From Betaproteobacteria bacterium UBA1934 (GTDB lineage: Bacteria; Pseudomonadota; Gammaproteobacteria; Burkholderiales; Rhodocyclaceae), in NCBI GenBank assembly GCA_002337055.1, contig DDFG01000004.1:500382-564381 (forward strand): DNA of 64,000 nucleotides, in the 5' to 3' direction. The stretch's first letter is position 1. Each line of letters starts with the position of its first letter. A program made the translations under genes and the position numbers. The notes under the pieces were generated by a model, which was given only the letters and a program-made list of their open reading frames with translations, made no database searches and was not told the origin of the DNA. Positions 1-7,505 of this stretch are shown piece by piece.

Positions 1-1
1 T

Positions 2-1012
2 ATCGGCATTCTCTACACCGGTTTGCTTGAAGAGAAATTCGAACGAATCGTCGAAGGCACCAATAAGTCGTTTCTGGTGATGTTCGTCTTCACCGGACTC
101 TTTTCGCTTTTTCTCGCCGCCTACCTCGTTCACCACTTCATCGCGCCAATCACCGCGCTGGTCAAGGCGGCAGAAGACATCACCAATGGCGATTACCGAC
201 GCGTCAGTATTCGCACCACCGACGAGATGGGCTATCTCGGCAAAGTGTTCAACAATATGGTCGACGTGCTCGCGGAGAAAGACCGCAAGTTTATGGAGGA
301 CGTCGAACAGCGCATCGCACGCACTGAAAAGCTGGCGGTACTGGGCCGGTTGTCGTCGGGGATCGCGCACGAAATCAACAATCCGCTCACCGGTGTGCTG
401 GCCTTTACCGACGTCTTGCTGGAATCGCTGGAAGGCACCGAATACGAGGAAGACCTGAAGGTCATCAAGGCGGAAACCCTGCGCTGCCGCGAAATCGTGC
501 GTGGCATGCTCAATTTCGCACGCGAGACCCAGCTTGAAAAAACCCCCGCCAACATCAACCGCCTGATCGACGAAGTGCTTCCGATCGTGCGCAGCCACAT
601 TTCCTTCCAGAACGTGAAGGTGGAACTGAAACTGGCACACGATCTCCCGAATATTCTGGTGGACGTCAACCAGATCAAATCGGTGCTCAGCAATCTGTGC
701 GTCAATGCCGCCGATGCGATGCCGGATGGCGGCACCTTGATCATCGTGACGCGAACCGCCACTGACGGCAAATTCGTGCATATTCAGGTTTCCGACACTG
801 GCGTCGGCATCCCGGAAGAAAACCTGCTGAAGGTCTTCGACCCCTTCTTCACGACCAAGGAAACCGGCAAGGGTACCGGGCTTGGTCTCTCGGTCACTTA
901 CGGCATCGTCAAGCGACACAACGGTTTCATCAACATTAAGAGCAAGGTGGGCGTCGGCACGCGCATCGACATTCATCTGCCGTTCAATTCCGAGGAGCAC
1001 GCGCATGGATGA
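2..1012 (+). CDS. Sensor histidine kinase, 5' end outside window
   Basis: C-terminal 336 residues of a membrane sensor kinase; the frame is open to the left edge, so the sensing domain is missing. Visible in order: a transmembrane segment (about residues 25-47 of the visible part, FLVMFVFTGLFSLFLAAYLV), a HAMP linker, a HisKA dimerisation domain with the phospho-acceptor His in GIAHEINNPL (His codon at 368-370), and a HATPase_c domain with N box (NLCVNAADAMP), G1 box (DTGVGIP) and G2 box (GTGLGLSV). The H box and ATPase resemble NtrB-like kinases that usually partner sigma-54 response regulators. The stop overlaps the start of the next gene by 8 bases, so the two are almost certainly co-translated and probably act in one phosphorelay. 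Signal unknown. Confidence 0.93.
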   Translation: MGILYTGLLEEKFERIVEGTNKSFLVMFVFTGLFSLFLAAYLVHHFIAPITALVKAAEDITNGDYRRVSIRTTDEMGYLGKVFNNMVDVLAEKDRKFMEDVEQRIARTEKLAVLGRLSSGIAHEINNPLTGVLAFTDVLLESLEGTEYEEDLKVIKAETLRCREIVRGMLNFARETQLEKTPANINRLIDEVLPIVRSHISFQNVKVELKLAHDLPNILVDVNQIKSVLSNLCVNAADAMPDGGTLIIVTRTATDGKFVHIQVSDTGVGIPEENLLKVFDPFFTTKETGKGTGLGLSVTYGIVKRHNGFINIKSKVGVGTRIDIHLPFNSEEHAHG

Positions 1013-2075
1013 GTCAGTCCGTCTGCTGATCGTCGACGACGAAGACATCGTCATCAGAAGTTGCCGCAGCATCCTGAGGCACAGTCCATACCAGATCGAA
1101 ACCGCCTCGTCGGCCGAGGAAGCGCTCGAAAAACTGTCGCACGAACGCTACGACGTGATCGTGACCGACCTGAAAATGCCCGGCCTGGGCGGCATGGAAT
1201 TGCTGCGCCGGATCAAGGAGAAGACACCGGCCCAACTGGTGATCGTCTTTACCGGCTATGCCACTGTCGAAACGACGCGCGAATCGCTCAAGATGGGCGC
1301 CTTCGACTACATTCCCAAACCCTTTACTGCCGGCGAATTGCGGGATGTCATCGCCAACGCGGTAAAGAGCCTGGATAACAGCAAGGAAACCCAGATGGTC
1401 GACCTGATGGCCATCGTCGCGCATGAATTCAAGAGCCCGATCGCGACGGTTCAAACCACCGTGCAAACGCTCTACGGCGGCTATTTCGGCGAGCTCACGC
1501 CAGAACAGCAAAAAGGCCTGGAAACCATCATTCGCAACTGCGAGTACCTGGAGGACGTGATCCGGTGCTACATCGATCTCTCCAAGATGGAGCTGAATAA
1601 CCTCGCTTTCGAGCCGGCGCCGGTCGATCTGGTCAAAGACGTGGTGATTCCGGTGGTCGATACACCAGAATATCAGGCCAACCTGAAGAAAATGTCCATC
1701 GTCAGCCAGTACGACGATGTGCCCGCCGTGGCCGGCGACGTCAATCTCCTTAAAATTGTTGTCAACAATCTGGTCAACAATGCCATCAAATATGGAAAGG
1801 GCGGCTCGACCATCCGCATCACGGTCGGCCGCGGCGAGCGGGGCGTTGCGCTGACGGTCTATAATGAAGGTCCGGGTATCGACCCTAGGGATATCGAGAA
1901 CCGGCTTTTCAAACGATTCGAACGTCTGAAACAGGCGGGCACCGAAGGCGTCAAGGGTTCCGGCCTTGGGTTATACATTTGCAAACAGATTATCGACAAA
2001 CATGGCGGTTCCATCGCAGTCAGATCGGCTCCCGGCGAATTTGTGGAGTTTCGGGTCGACCTCAGGCTCGCCTAG
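1005..2075 (+). CDS. Receiver-histidine kinase hybrid (REC-HisKA-HATPase)
   Basis: Soluble 356-residue protein with an N-terminal receiver domain (residues 1-120; acidic pocket VDDED, phospho-acceptor Asp in VTDLKMPG, conserved Lys in YIPKPF), followed by HisKA (His in VAHEFKSP) and HATPase_c (N box NNLVNNAIKYG, GSGLGLYI). No transmembrane segment, so it is presumably driven by phosphotransfer from another protein; the overlapping upstream kinase is the obvious candidate. The start at ATG 1005 was chosen over longer in-frame starts because of GAGGAG at 992-997 and because translation then begins directly with the receiver fold. The next gene begins 121 bases downstream with its own ribosome site; whether it is controlled by this pair cannot be read from the sequence. 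Confidence 0.92.
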   Translation: MDESVRLLIVDDEDIVIRSCRSILRHSPYQIETASSAEEALEKLSHERYDVIVTDLKMPGLGGMELLRRIKEKTPAQLVIVFTGYATVETTRESLKMGAFDYIPKPFTAGELRDVIANAVKSLDNSKETQMVDLMAIVAHEFKSPIATVQTTVQTLYGGYFGELTPEQQKGLETIIRNCEYLEDVIRCYIDLSKMELNNLAFEPAPVDLVKDVVIPVVDTPEYQANLKKMSIVSQYDDVPAVAGDVNLLKIVVNNLVNNAIKYGKGGSTIRITVGRGERGVALTVYNEGPGIDPRDIENRLFKRFERLKQAGTEGVKGSGLGLYICKQIIDKHGGSIAVRSAPGEFVEFRVDLRLA

Positions 2076-2196
2076 GCAGGCCCCCGCAGCATAGCTTTCA
2101 AACTGGACACTCCGGCATGGGAGGGCCAGAATACAGCGTTTGCGTTCGGCATCGCAGTACAAGTCACTGATTTTTTTACTATGCAAGGAGCACATT

Positions 2197-2973
2197 ATGA
2201 GCAATTTGGTGGATCTCTCGGGTAAGAAGGGTCTGATTATCGGCATGGCCAACAAGGACAGCATCGCCTACGGCTGCGCCCGCCAGTGCAAGGCGGCTGG
2301 TGCCCAGATCGCGGCAACCTATCTGAATGCCAAGGCGGAACAATATGTGCGTCCGCTCGCTGACGAAGTCGGGGCGGAAATCTTTCTGCCTTGCGACATT
2401 CTGGTGCCCGGTCAGCTCGAATCTGTCTTCGAGGCGGTTGAGAAACAATGGGGCAAGCTGGATTTCCTGATCCATTCCATCGCCTTTTCGCCGCTCAAGG
2501 ATCTGCACGGCCGTGTCGTTGACTGCTCGCTGGAAGGCTTCCAGCTGGCGATGGACGTCTCCTGCCATTCTTTCATCCGCATGGCCAAACTGGCCGAGCC
2601 CTTGATGAAGGATGGCGGCGCACTGATCAACATGAGCTATCACGGCGCCAACAGCGTCATCCCTAACTACAACATGATGGGCCCGGTCAAGGCGGCGCTG
2701 GAGAGCGTCACCCGCTACATCGCCATGGAGTTGGCCGAGAAGCACATTCGTGCGCTGGTGGTTTCCCCCGGCCCGCTGATGACCCGCGCCGCCAGCGGTA
2801 TCAAGGGTTTCGATGCGCTGTACGACGCGGCAGTCAATAAGGTGCCGCATTACAACGAGCTCAACATCGACGAAGTGGGCAAAGTCACGACTTTCCTGGT
2901 CAGTGACGCCGCCAAGTCGCTCACCGGCTACACCTATTATGTCGATAACGGCCTGAGCCTGATCGGCATCTGA
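2197..2973 (+). CDS. fabI: Enoyl-[acyl-carrier-protein] reductase, FabI family
   Basis: Short-chain dehydrogenase-fold enoyl reductase of 258 residues. FabI hallmarks: glycine-rich NAD site GLIIGMANKDSIAYG near the N terminus, and the catalytic Tyr-Lys arrangement SYHGANSVIPNYNMMGPVK with Tyr148, Tyr158 and Lys165 (Y-x6-K). The family reduces trans-2-enoyl-ACP with NADH in the last step of fatty-acid elongation. Start at ATG 2197 is set by AAGGAG at 2185-2190. It heads a run of MaoC-type hydratase genes and a MaoC-Pta fusion rather than other fab genes, so it may be a second, pathway-specific FabI acting on CoA- or ACP-bound enoyl groups made by its neighbours; that role is inference. Whether the genome holds another fabI cannot be seen here. 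Confidence 0.93.
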   Translation: MSNLVDLSGKKGLIIGMANKDSIAYGCARQCKAAGAQIAATYLNAKAEQYVRPLADEVGAEIFLPCDILVPGQLESVFEAVEKQWGKLDFLIHSIAFSPLKDLHGRVVDCSLEGFQLAMDVSCHSFIRMAKLAEPLMKDGGALINMSYHGANSVIPNYNMMGPVKAALESVTRYIAMELAEKHIRALVVSPGPLMTRAASGIKGFDALYDAAVNKVPHYNELNIDEVGKVTTFLVSDAAKSLTGYTYYVDNGLSLIGI

Positions 2974-2986
2974 TCGCGGCTACACC

Positions 2987-3014
2987 GCGCCGGCGCAACC
3001 AAGTGCGCCGGCGC
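2987..3014. repeat. Inverted repeat between fabI and first maoC gene
   Basis: Two identical copies of the self-complementary decamer GCGCCGGCGC (2987-2996 and 3005-3014) separated by 8 bases form a very stable 10-bp stem. No U tract follows, so it is not a normal intrinsic terminator. It sits in the 60-base gap of a likely operon and could be an mRNA-stabilising or processing hairpin, or a partial attenuator. The repeat is plain in the sequence; function is inferred. Confidence 0.6.
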
Positions 3015-3033
3015 CAATGACAGGAGTTTGCTT

Positions 3034-3513
3034 ATGTCAGAACAATCGAGGTCCGATGACTTTGGCCCAATCGGCCTGACCATCGACAAAATACGGATTG
3101 GTGACCGCGCCTCTTTCGGCAAGACGCTGACGGAAGCCGATGTCTACCAGTTCGCCGGCATTCTGGGTAATTTCAATCCCTTGTATGTCAATACCGAATT
3201 CGCGGCCCAAACACCGCTCAAACGCCGTGTGGTGCCTACCATCCTGGTCGCCAGCCTGGTCTCCAAAGTGCTCGGCACACAATTACCCGGCAATGGCACG
3301 GTGCACATCGCCGAAGAGATGGAATTCCTTCAGCCCGCCTTCATTGGCGACACCATCGAGGCGACGATCGAGGTATTCAAGCTCGATGGCCGGCGATGCC
3401 GCATCTGGTTCGATATCGTCTGCACCAATCAGGAAGGCGAAATCATCGCGCGCGGCGAGACGGAAGTGAAGCCGCCGTGCAACAACTGCGGTCGTTGCGG
3501 GAGAGAACAATGA
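3034..3513 (+). CDS. MaoC-family hot-dog protein, catalytic dyad missing, Cys-rich tail
   Basis: 159-residue MaoC/PhaJ-type single hot-dog domain. The family hydrates 2-enoyl-CoA to (R)-3-hydroxyacyl-CoA using an Asp and a His spaced five apart in the hydratase loop (GDxNPxH). Here the loop reads LGNFNPLYVN, with Asn46 and Tyr51 in those positions, so normal hydratase activity is unlikely. The rest of the fold is well kept (VVPTILVASLVSKVLGTQLPG, FLQPAFIGDTIEA). The C terminus adds CNNCGRCGREQ, a CxxCxxC cluster that the next two copies lack. Start ATG 3034 follows CAGGAG at 3021-3026. Its stop overlaps the next start (ATGA at 3510-3513), implying translational coupling and perhaps a heteromer with the neighbouring copies. 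It could bind acyl-CoA without catalysis. Confidence 0.88.
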   Translation: MSEQSRSDDFGPIGLTIDKIRIGDRASFGKTLTEADVYQFAGILGNFNPLYVNTEFAAQTPLKRRVVPTILVASLVSKVLGTQLPGNGTVHIAEEMEFLQPAFIGDTIEATIEVFKLDGRRCRIWFDIVCTNQEGEIIARGETEVKPPCNNCGRCGREQ

Positions 3514-3959
3514 AAGCACGCATCGGCAAGACCGTTTCCGAACTCAATGTCGGCGACAAGGCTTATTTCGCCAAGACACTGACCGAATCCGACATGATGC
3601 TGTTCGCAGGCGTAACCGGCGATCACAATCAATTGCCGGTCAATGAGGAATTCGCCAAGAAGACGGTGTTCAAGCAGCGCATCGCGCATGGGATGTTAAC
3701 CGCCGGTTTCATCACCACCATTCTGGGCATGAAACTGCCGGGCTTCGGCACTTCGATCAATCGCTTGGGCGTGCGCTTTCTCGCGCCTGTCTTTCTCGGC
3801 GATACCATCGAAATCTGTGTCGAACTGACAGCCATCGATGTCGCGGCCAATCGCGCCGAATTCAAGGCGACGACCATCAACCAGCATGGCAAAACGGTAC
3901 TGGAAGGCTCGGGCACGATCACCCCTCCCAGCCTGCCCGCGGAACAACAAGGGGAGTGA
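3510..3959 (+). CDS. MaoC-family hydratase-like protein, catalytic His replaced
   Basis: 149-residue hot-dog protein, second of three tandem single-domain MaoC genes. The hydratase loop is VTGDHNQLPVN: the catalytic Asp is present (Asp38), but the position of the catalytic His holds Pro43. Downstream elements are normal (QRIAHGMLTAGFITTILGMKLPG; FLAPVFLGDTIEI). PhaJ-type enzymes act as dimers of this domain, so pairing with the intact third copy could still place one complete site per dimer; that is inference. The start overlaps the previous stop by four bases, and only two bases separate its stop from the next ATG at 3962, so the three genes are surely one transcript. Confidence 0.9.
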   Translation: MKARIGKTVSELNVGDKAYFAKTLTESDMMLFAGVTGDHNQLPVNEEFAKKTVFKQRIAHGMLTAGFITTILGMKLPGFGTSINRLGVRFLAPVFLGDTIEICVELTAIDVAANRAEFKATTINQHGKTVLEGSGTITPPSLPAEQQGE

Positions 3960-3961
3960 AC

Positions 3962-4405
3962 ATGGCATTTCAGAATATTCTCGGCAAAAGCATCGACGAA
4001 CTGTCGCTCGGTGAGCGCGCCTATTTCGCCAAGACCATCACCGAAAACGATATCTACCAATTCGCATCGGTCACCTGTGACTTCAATCCGGCACACGTCA
4101 ACGAAGCGTATGCTGGCGAAACGTTTTTCAAGAAGCGGATCGCGCATGGCATGTTGACGGTTAGCCTCGTTTCCAACGTTCTTGGCACACAACTGCCCGG
4201 ACCAGGCACCATTTTCGTTTCGGAATCGGTGCAGTTCCTCGCGCCGGTGTATATCCAGGACACCATCGAAGTGGTCGTCGAGGTCGCCGAACTCGTCCCC
4301 GAAAAGAATCGGATGAAGTTTGCCGCTTGGGGCGTCAATCAAAACGGCGTCAAGGTGCTGGTCGCCGAAGGCGTGGTCATGCCCCCCAAGAAAAAGAAGG
4401 CGTAG
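3962..4405 (+). CDS. MaoC-family (R)-specific enoyl-CoA hydratase, intact active site
   Basis: 147-residue hot-dog protein and the only one of the four MaoC domains here with both catalytic residues: Asp40 and His45 in VTCDFNPAHVN match the Asp-x4-His dyad known from PhaJ. It also keeps KRIAHGMLTVSLVSNVLGTQLPG and FLAPVYIQDTIEV. Expected reaction: hydration of trans-2-enoyl-CoA to (R)-3-hydroxyacyl-CoA (or the reverse), a link between beta-oxidation or fatty-acid intermediates and polyhydroxyalkanoate precursors. The C terminus ends in a lysine run (PPKKKKA). ATG 3962 is preferred to GTG 3956 because AAGGGGA lies 7 bases upstream of it. Last gene of the tight maoC run; a promoter follows before the next gene. 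Confidence 0.92.
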   Translation: MAFQNILGKSIDELSLGERAYFAKTITENDIYQFASVTCDFNPAHVNEAYAGETFFKKRIAHGMLTVSLVSNVLGTQLPGPGTIFVSESVQFLAPVYIQDTIEVVVEVAELVPEKNRMKFAAWGVNQNGVKVLVAEGVVMPPKKKKA

Positions 4406-4537
4406 GCACTCCCTTCCCTGCTCGAAAGGACTTCCTGAACAGCAACCCACGTTCATAAACCCACGTTAAAACCAAGGTTTCTTATTCGCAATGCACTCGG
4501 ACCGAACGGCACTTCCCTGTGGCTTGCCGCCAACGAT

Positions 4538-4565
4538 TTGCGCGATGGAACCCCCCCGCTATAAT
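4538..4565 (+). promoter_or_regulatory. Sigma-70-type promoter upstream of maoC-pta
   Basis: TTGCGC at 4538-4543 and a consensus TATAAT at 4560-4565 are separated by 16 bases; the coding start lies at 4604 behind AAGGAG. The 198-base gap from the preceding maoC gene and this promoter suggest that the fusion gene can be transcribed on its own. Nothing else was recognised in the gap apart from a short direct repeat of AACCCACGTT near 4445-4465. Confidence 0.55.
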
Positions 4566-4603
4566 CGTTTTATTCAAACCGAGTATTCCCACAAGGAGCT
4601 ACC

Positions 4604-6028
4604 ATGCAGCAGGAACGTTATCTCGTAAACAAGACCTACGATGAGATTCATGTCGGCGACTCTTCGACGCTGCAACGCACCCTAAAGCCCGAAGACGTCA
4701 AGATTTTCGCCGTCATGACGGGTGACGTGAATCCGGCCGTGATCGATCCGGGCTTTGCCGAAAGCGGCATGTTCCGCGAAGTCATCGCGCACGGCATGTG
4801 GAGCGGCTCGCTGATCTCGACGGTACTCGGCACCCAGTTCCCCGGACCCGGCACGATTCTGGTCGACCAATCGCTGCACTTCTCGCGTCCGGTCACCATC
4901 GGCGACACCATCACCATCACGGTCACGGCTAAACAAAAGTTCGATCACAACAAGCACATCCTGTTCGACTGCGTTTGTACCAATCAGGATGGCTTGCAGG
5001 TGTTGCGCGGCACCGCTGAAGTACTGGCCCCCACCGACAAGATCGAGCGTCTGCAACAGGTCAATCTGCCTGAGATCCGCATCGACGACAAACATGACCG
5101 CTTGAGCCGCCTGATGGAGCGCGTCAAAGGTTGGCCGCCGGTCGAAGTGGCCGTCGCCCATCCGTGTGACCGCGAATCCCTGCGCGGTCCGGTGCTTGCC
5201 TATCAGGCCGGCATCATCGAACCGATTCTGGTCGGACCGGAAGACAAGATTCGCGCAGTCGCCGAAGAAAACGGTCTCGACATTTCCGGCATTCGCGTCG
5301 TCAATGCCGCGCACAGCCACGATTCCGCCGCCGTCGCGGTTTCGCTCGTCCGCAGCGGCGATGCGTCGGCGCTGATGAAGGGCAGCCTGCATACCGATGA
5401 ACTGCTCGCGGAAGTCATTTCGCGCACGAGCGGCCTGCGCACCGGCCGTCGTATCAGCCATGTATTCGTTATGGATGTGCCGACCTACCCGCGTCCGCTG
5501 CTGATCACCGACGCGGCAGTCAACATCGCGCCGACGCTGGAAGAAAAGGTCGACATCATTCAGAACGCCATCGAACTCGCCCACGCACTGGGCACACCGG
5601 AACCCAAGGTTGCCATCCTCGCGGCGGTCGAGACCGTGAACGGCAAGATGCAATCGACGCTGGATGCCGCCGCCCTCTGCAAGATGGCGGATCGCGGACA
5701 GATCAAGGGCGGTCTGCTGGATGGACCGCTGGCATTTGACAATGCCGTATCTATGGGCGCCGCGAAGACCAAGGGGATCAAGTCCGCGGTCGCCGGTCAG
5801 GCCGACATTCTTGCCATGCCCAACCTGGAGGCTGGCAACATGGTCGCCAAGCAGCTCGAATATCTGGCAGGCGCGCTGACCGCCGGCATCGTGCTTGGCA
5901 CCAAGTGCCCGATCATCCTGACCAGCCGCGCCGACACCGCCGAAACCCGCATCGCTTCCTGCGTAATCGCAGCACTGGTGGCCCGCTACAACGCAGAACA
6001 AGCCGGTAAGGCAACTGGCGGTCACTGA
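4604..6028 (+). CDS. MaoC-phosphate acetyl/butyryltransferase fusion
   Basis: 474 residues in two parts. Residues 1-150 form a MaoC hot-dog domain whose loop is MTGDVNPAVID: Asp41 is kept but Val46 replaces the catalytic His. Residues about 165-465 form a PTA/PTB domain (VAVAHPCDRESLRGP, GVLLDGPLAFDNAVS-like segment, DILAMPNLEAGNMV) that transfers acyl groups between CoA and phosphate. The whole protein matches the family annotated as bifunctional enoyl-CoA hydratase/phosphate acetyltransferase. Such genes often sit next to acetate kinase; none is seen here. The N-terminal domain may recruit acyl-CoA rather than hydrate it. Ribosome site ACAAGGAG at 4591-4598; an intrinsic terminator follows the stop. 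Confidence 0.92.
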   Translation: MQQERYLVNKTYDEIHVGDSSTLQRTLKPEDVKIFAVMTGDVNPAVIDPGFAESGMFREVIAHGMWSGSLISTVLGTQFPGPGTILVDQSLHFSRPVTIGDTITITVTAKQKFDHNKHILFDCVCTNQDGLQVLRGTAEVLAPTDKIERLQQVNLPEIRIDDKHDRLSRLMERVKGWPPVEVAVAHPCDRESLRGPVLAYQAGIIEPILVGPEDKIRAVAEENGLDISGIRVVNAAHSHDSAAVAVSLVRSGDASALMKGSLHTDELLAEVISRTSGLRTGRRISHVFVMDVPTYPRPLLITDAAVNIAPTLEEKVDIIQNAIELAHALGTPEPKVAILAAVETVNGKMQSTLDAAALCKMADRGQIKGGLLDGPLAFDNAVSMGAAKTKGIKSAVAGQADILAMPNLEAGNMVAKQLEYLAGALTAGIVLGTKCPIILTSRADTAETRIASCVIAALVARYNAEQAGKATGGH

Positions 6029-6052
6029 TTCGTTCTGCATATTGCTTGTAGA

Positions 6053-6076
6053 GGCCCGGGAAACCGGGCCTTTTTG
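6053..6076 (+). terminator. Intrinsic terminator after maoC-pta
   Basis: GGCCCGG (6053-6059), loop GAAA, CCGGGCC (6064-6070), then TTTTTG. It lies 25 bases after the stop codon and closes the fabI-maoC-pta block before the binding-protein gene. Confidence 0.9.
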
Positions 6077-6252
6077 TTTGGAGATGACGAATGAGACGAT
6101 CCCACCGGGCAGCGCCCGCAATCTTGCTCAAAACCACGAAAGACGCGGCCCGCGGGCTCCCAACTCGCACAAAATGACTTGCGAAGCCGCCCCCTCCCTC
6201 TGTTAGAATTGTTACCTGACGTCACACATCGTCACAAATACGGGGGAAAGAG

Positions 6253-7413
6253 ATGCGCAACAATAAATCGCATCCGAGTCGAATGTGGAAAGTGCTGGGC
6301 GCGCTCGCCCTCGCTTTGACGATGTCGACCTGGGCCGGCATTGGTCAGGCACAAGTGGTTGTCGGGCAAGTCGTGCCACTGTCTGGCGTGCTCGAAAGTA
6401 CTGGCAAGCAGATGGCGCTCGGCGTCAAGCTGTGTTTCGATCAGATCAATGCTCAAGGCGGTATCAACGGCCAGAAGATCAAGCATGTGGTCGTCGACGA
6501 CGGTTACAAGCTAGAAGAAACCATCGCGCAAACCAAAGCTGTGATTGCGCGCGAGCAACCCGTCGCGCTCATTGGTTACGCCGGCACCGCCAACATCGGC
6601 GAACTTCTCAAGCAAAAAGTACTGGAGCAGGCAACCATGCCACTGATCGCCCCCTACACGGGTGGCGAACCATTGCGAACACCTTTTAATCCCTGGATTT
6701 TCCACATCCGTGCCGGTTATGCTGACGAGACTGCCCACATGGTCGACCATCTCGCGACGCTTGGCATCAAGCGGGTCGCAGTCTTCTTCCAGGACGATGC
6801 CTTCGGCCGCTCGGGGCTGGCGGGAGTCGAAACCGCCGCCGCCAAGTACGGCACACAGATCGTCGCCCGGGCCGGCTATGACCGCCTCACCGGCGAAATG
6901 GGTGATGCGGTCAAGACGATCGCCATGGCGCAACCGCACGCGGTGATCACCGTCGCCACGAGCAAGCCTCTGGGTCTCTTCATCAAGGCGTACCGGGACG
7001 CAGGCGGACCCGGCATGATGATGAGCATTTCGGTGGTCGATCCACTCGACATCGCCAAATATGCTGGCATGGCGAATGTACGCGGACTGGCCATCACTCA
7101 ACCTGTTCCCTACCCCTATAGCGGCGTCTCGCCGCTGGTCAAGGAATTTAACGACGCGTTCAGGAAGTATGCTCCCGAGGGCACTTTGATTTCGTACGCG
7201 GTGTTCGAGGAATACGTCGGCGCCAGGGTTCTGGCAGAGGGTATCAAGCGCGCCGGTAAGAATCCGACTTCGGAAAAGGTGTTGCAGTCCCTGGCCTCGC
7301 TCGGCCGGTTGGAACTCGGAGGTTTCTCCGTCAACTTCAGCACCAACAACCGGATTGGTTCACGCTTTGTCGACATTGTCGTCGTCGGAGCCGAAGGCAA
7401 ATTACTTAAATAG
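6253..7413 (+). CDS. ABC-type branched-chain amino acid-type periplasmic binding protein
   Basis: 386-residue type I periplasmic binding protein (Peripla_BP_6 / LivJ-like). A signal peptide is visible (charged start, LGALALALTMSTWAGIGQAQ, cleavage probably after GQAQ region). The mature part begins VVVGQVVPLSGVLESTGKQMALGVKL, typical of the family, with the usual INAQGGINGQKIK segment. The ligand could be an amino acid, amide, short acid or aromatic; it cannot be assigned. No permease or ATPase gene is adjacent, so it is an orphan that may share a transporter encoded elsewhere. GGGGGAAAGAG precedes ATG 6253. The 224-base gap before it holds a terminator and a TGACGTCA palindrome at 6217-6224. 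The downstream CoA-transferase might use the imported acid. Confidence 0.9.
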   Translation: MRNNKSHPSRMWKVLGALALALTMSTWAGIGQAQVVVGQVVPLSGVLESTGKQMALGVKLCFDQINAQGGINGQKIKHVVVDDGYKLEETIAQTKAVIAREQPVALIGYAGTANIGELLKQKVLEQATMPLIAPYTGGEPLRTPFNPWIFHIRAGYADETAHMVDHLATLGIKRVAVFFQDDAFGRSGLAGVETAAAKYGTQIVARAGYDRLTGEMGDAVKTIAMAQPHAVITVATSKPLGLFIKAYRDAGGPGMMMSISVVDPLDIAKYAGMANVRGLAITQPVPYPYSGVSPLVKEFNDAFRKYAPEGTLISYAVFEEYVGARVLAEGIKRAGKNPTSEKVLQSLASLGRLELGGFSVNFSTNNRIGSRFVDIVVVGAEGKLLK

Positions 7414-7505
7414 AAGTGGAGACATAAGGCCGGCGAAGTGTGACAACCCATCGTTCAGCTTCGCCAATTTTGATTGTCCCGAGCAAACACTGGAGAGGTA
7501 ACAAA

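Noticed and set aside
4443..4467. Direct repeat AACCCACGTT in the gap before maoC-pta
   Set aside because: Two short copies only, no dyad and no known factor; could be chance.
4682..6121. Long antisense frame (479 codons) opposite the maoC-pta fusion
   Set aside because: It mirrors the codon structure of the real gene, has no recognisable domain and no ribosome site; high-G+C shadow frame. The same holds for the many long antisense frames elsewhere, such as 37668-39587 and 56934-59180.
6217..6224. TGACGTCA palindrome as an operator before the binding-protein gene
   Set aside because: An 8-bp palindrome is too short and there is no supporting partner site or known bacterial factor.
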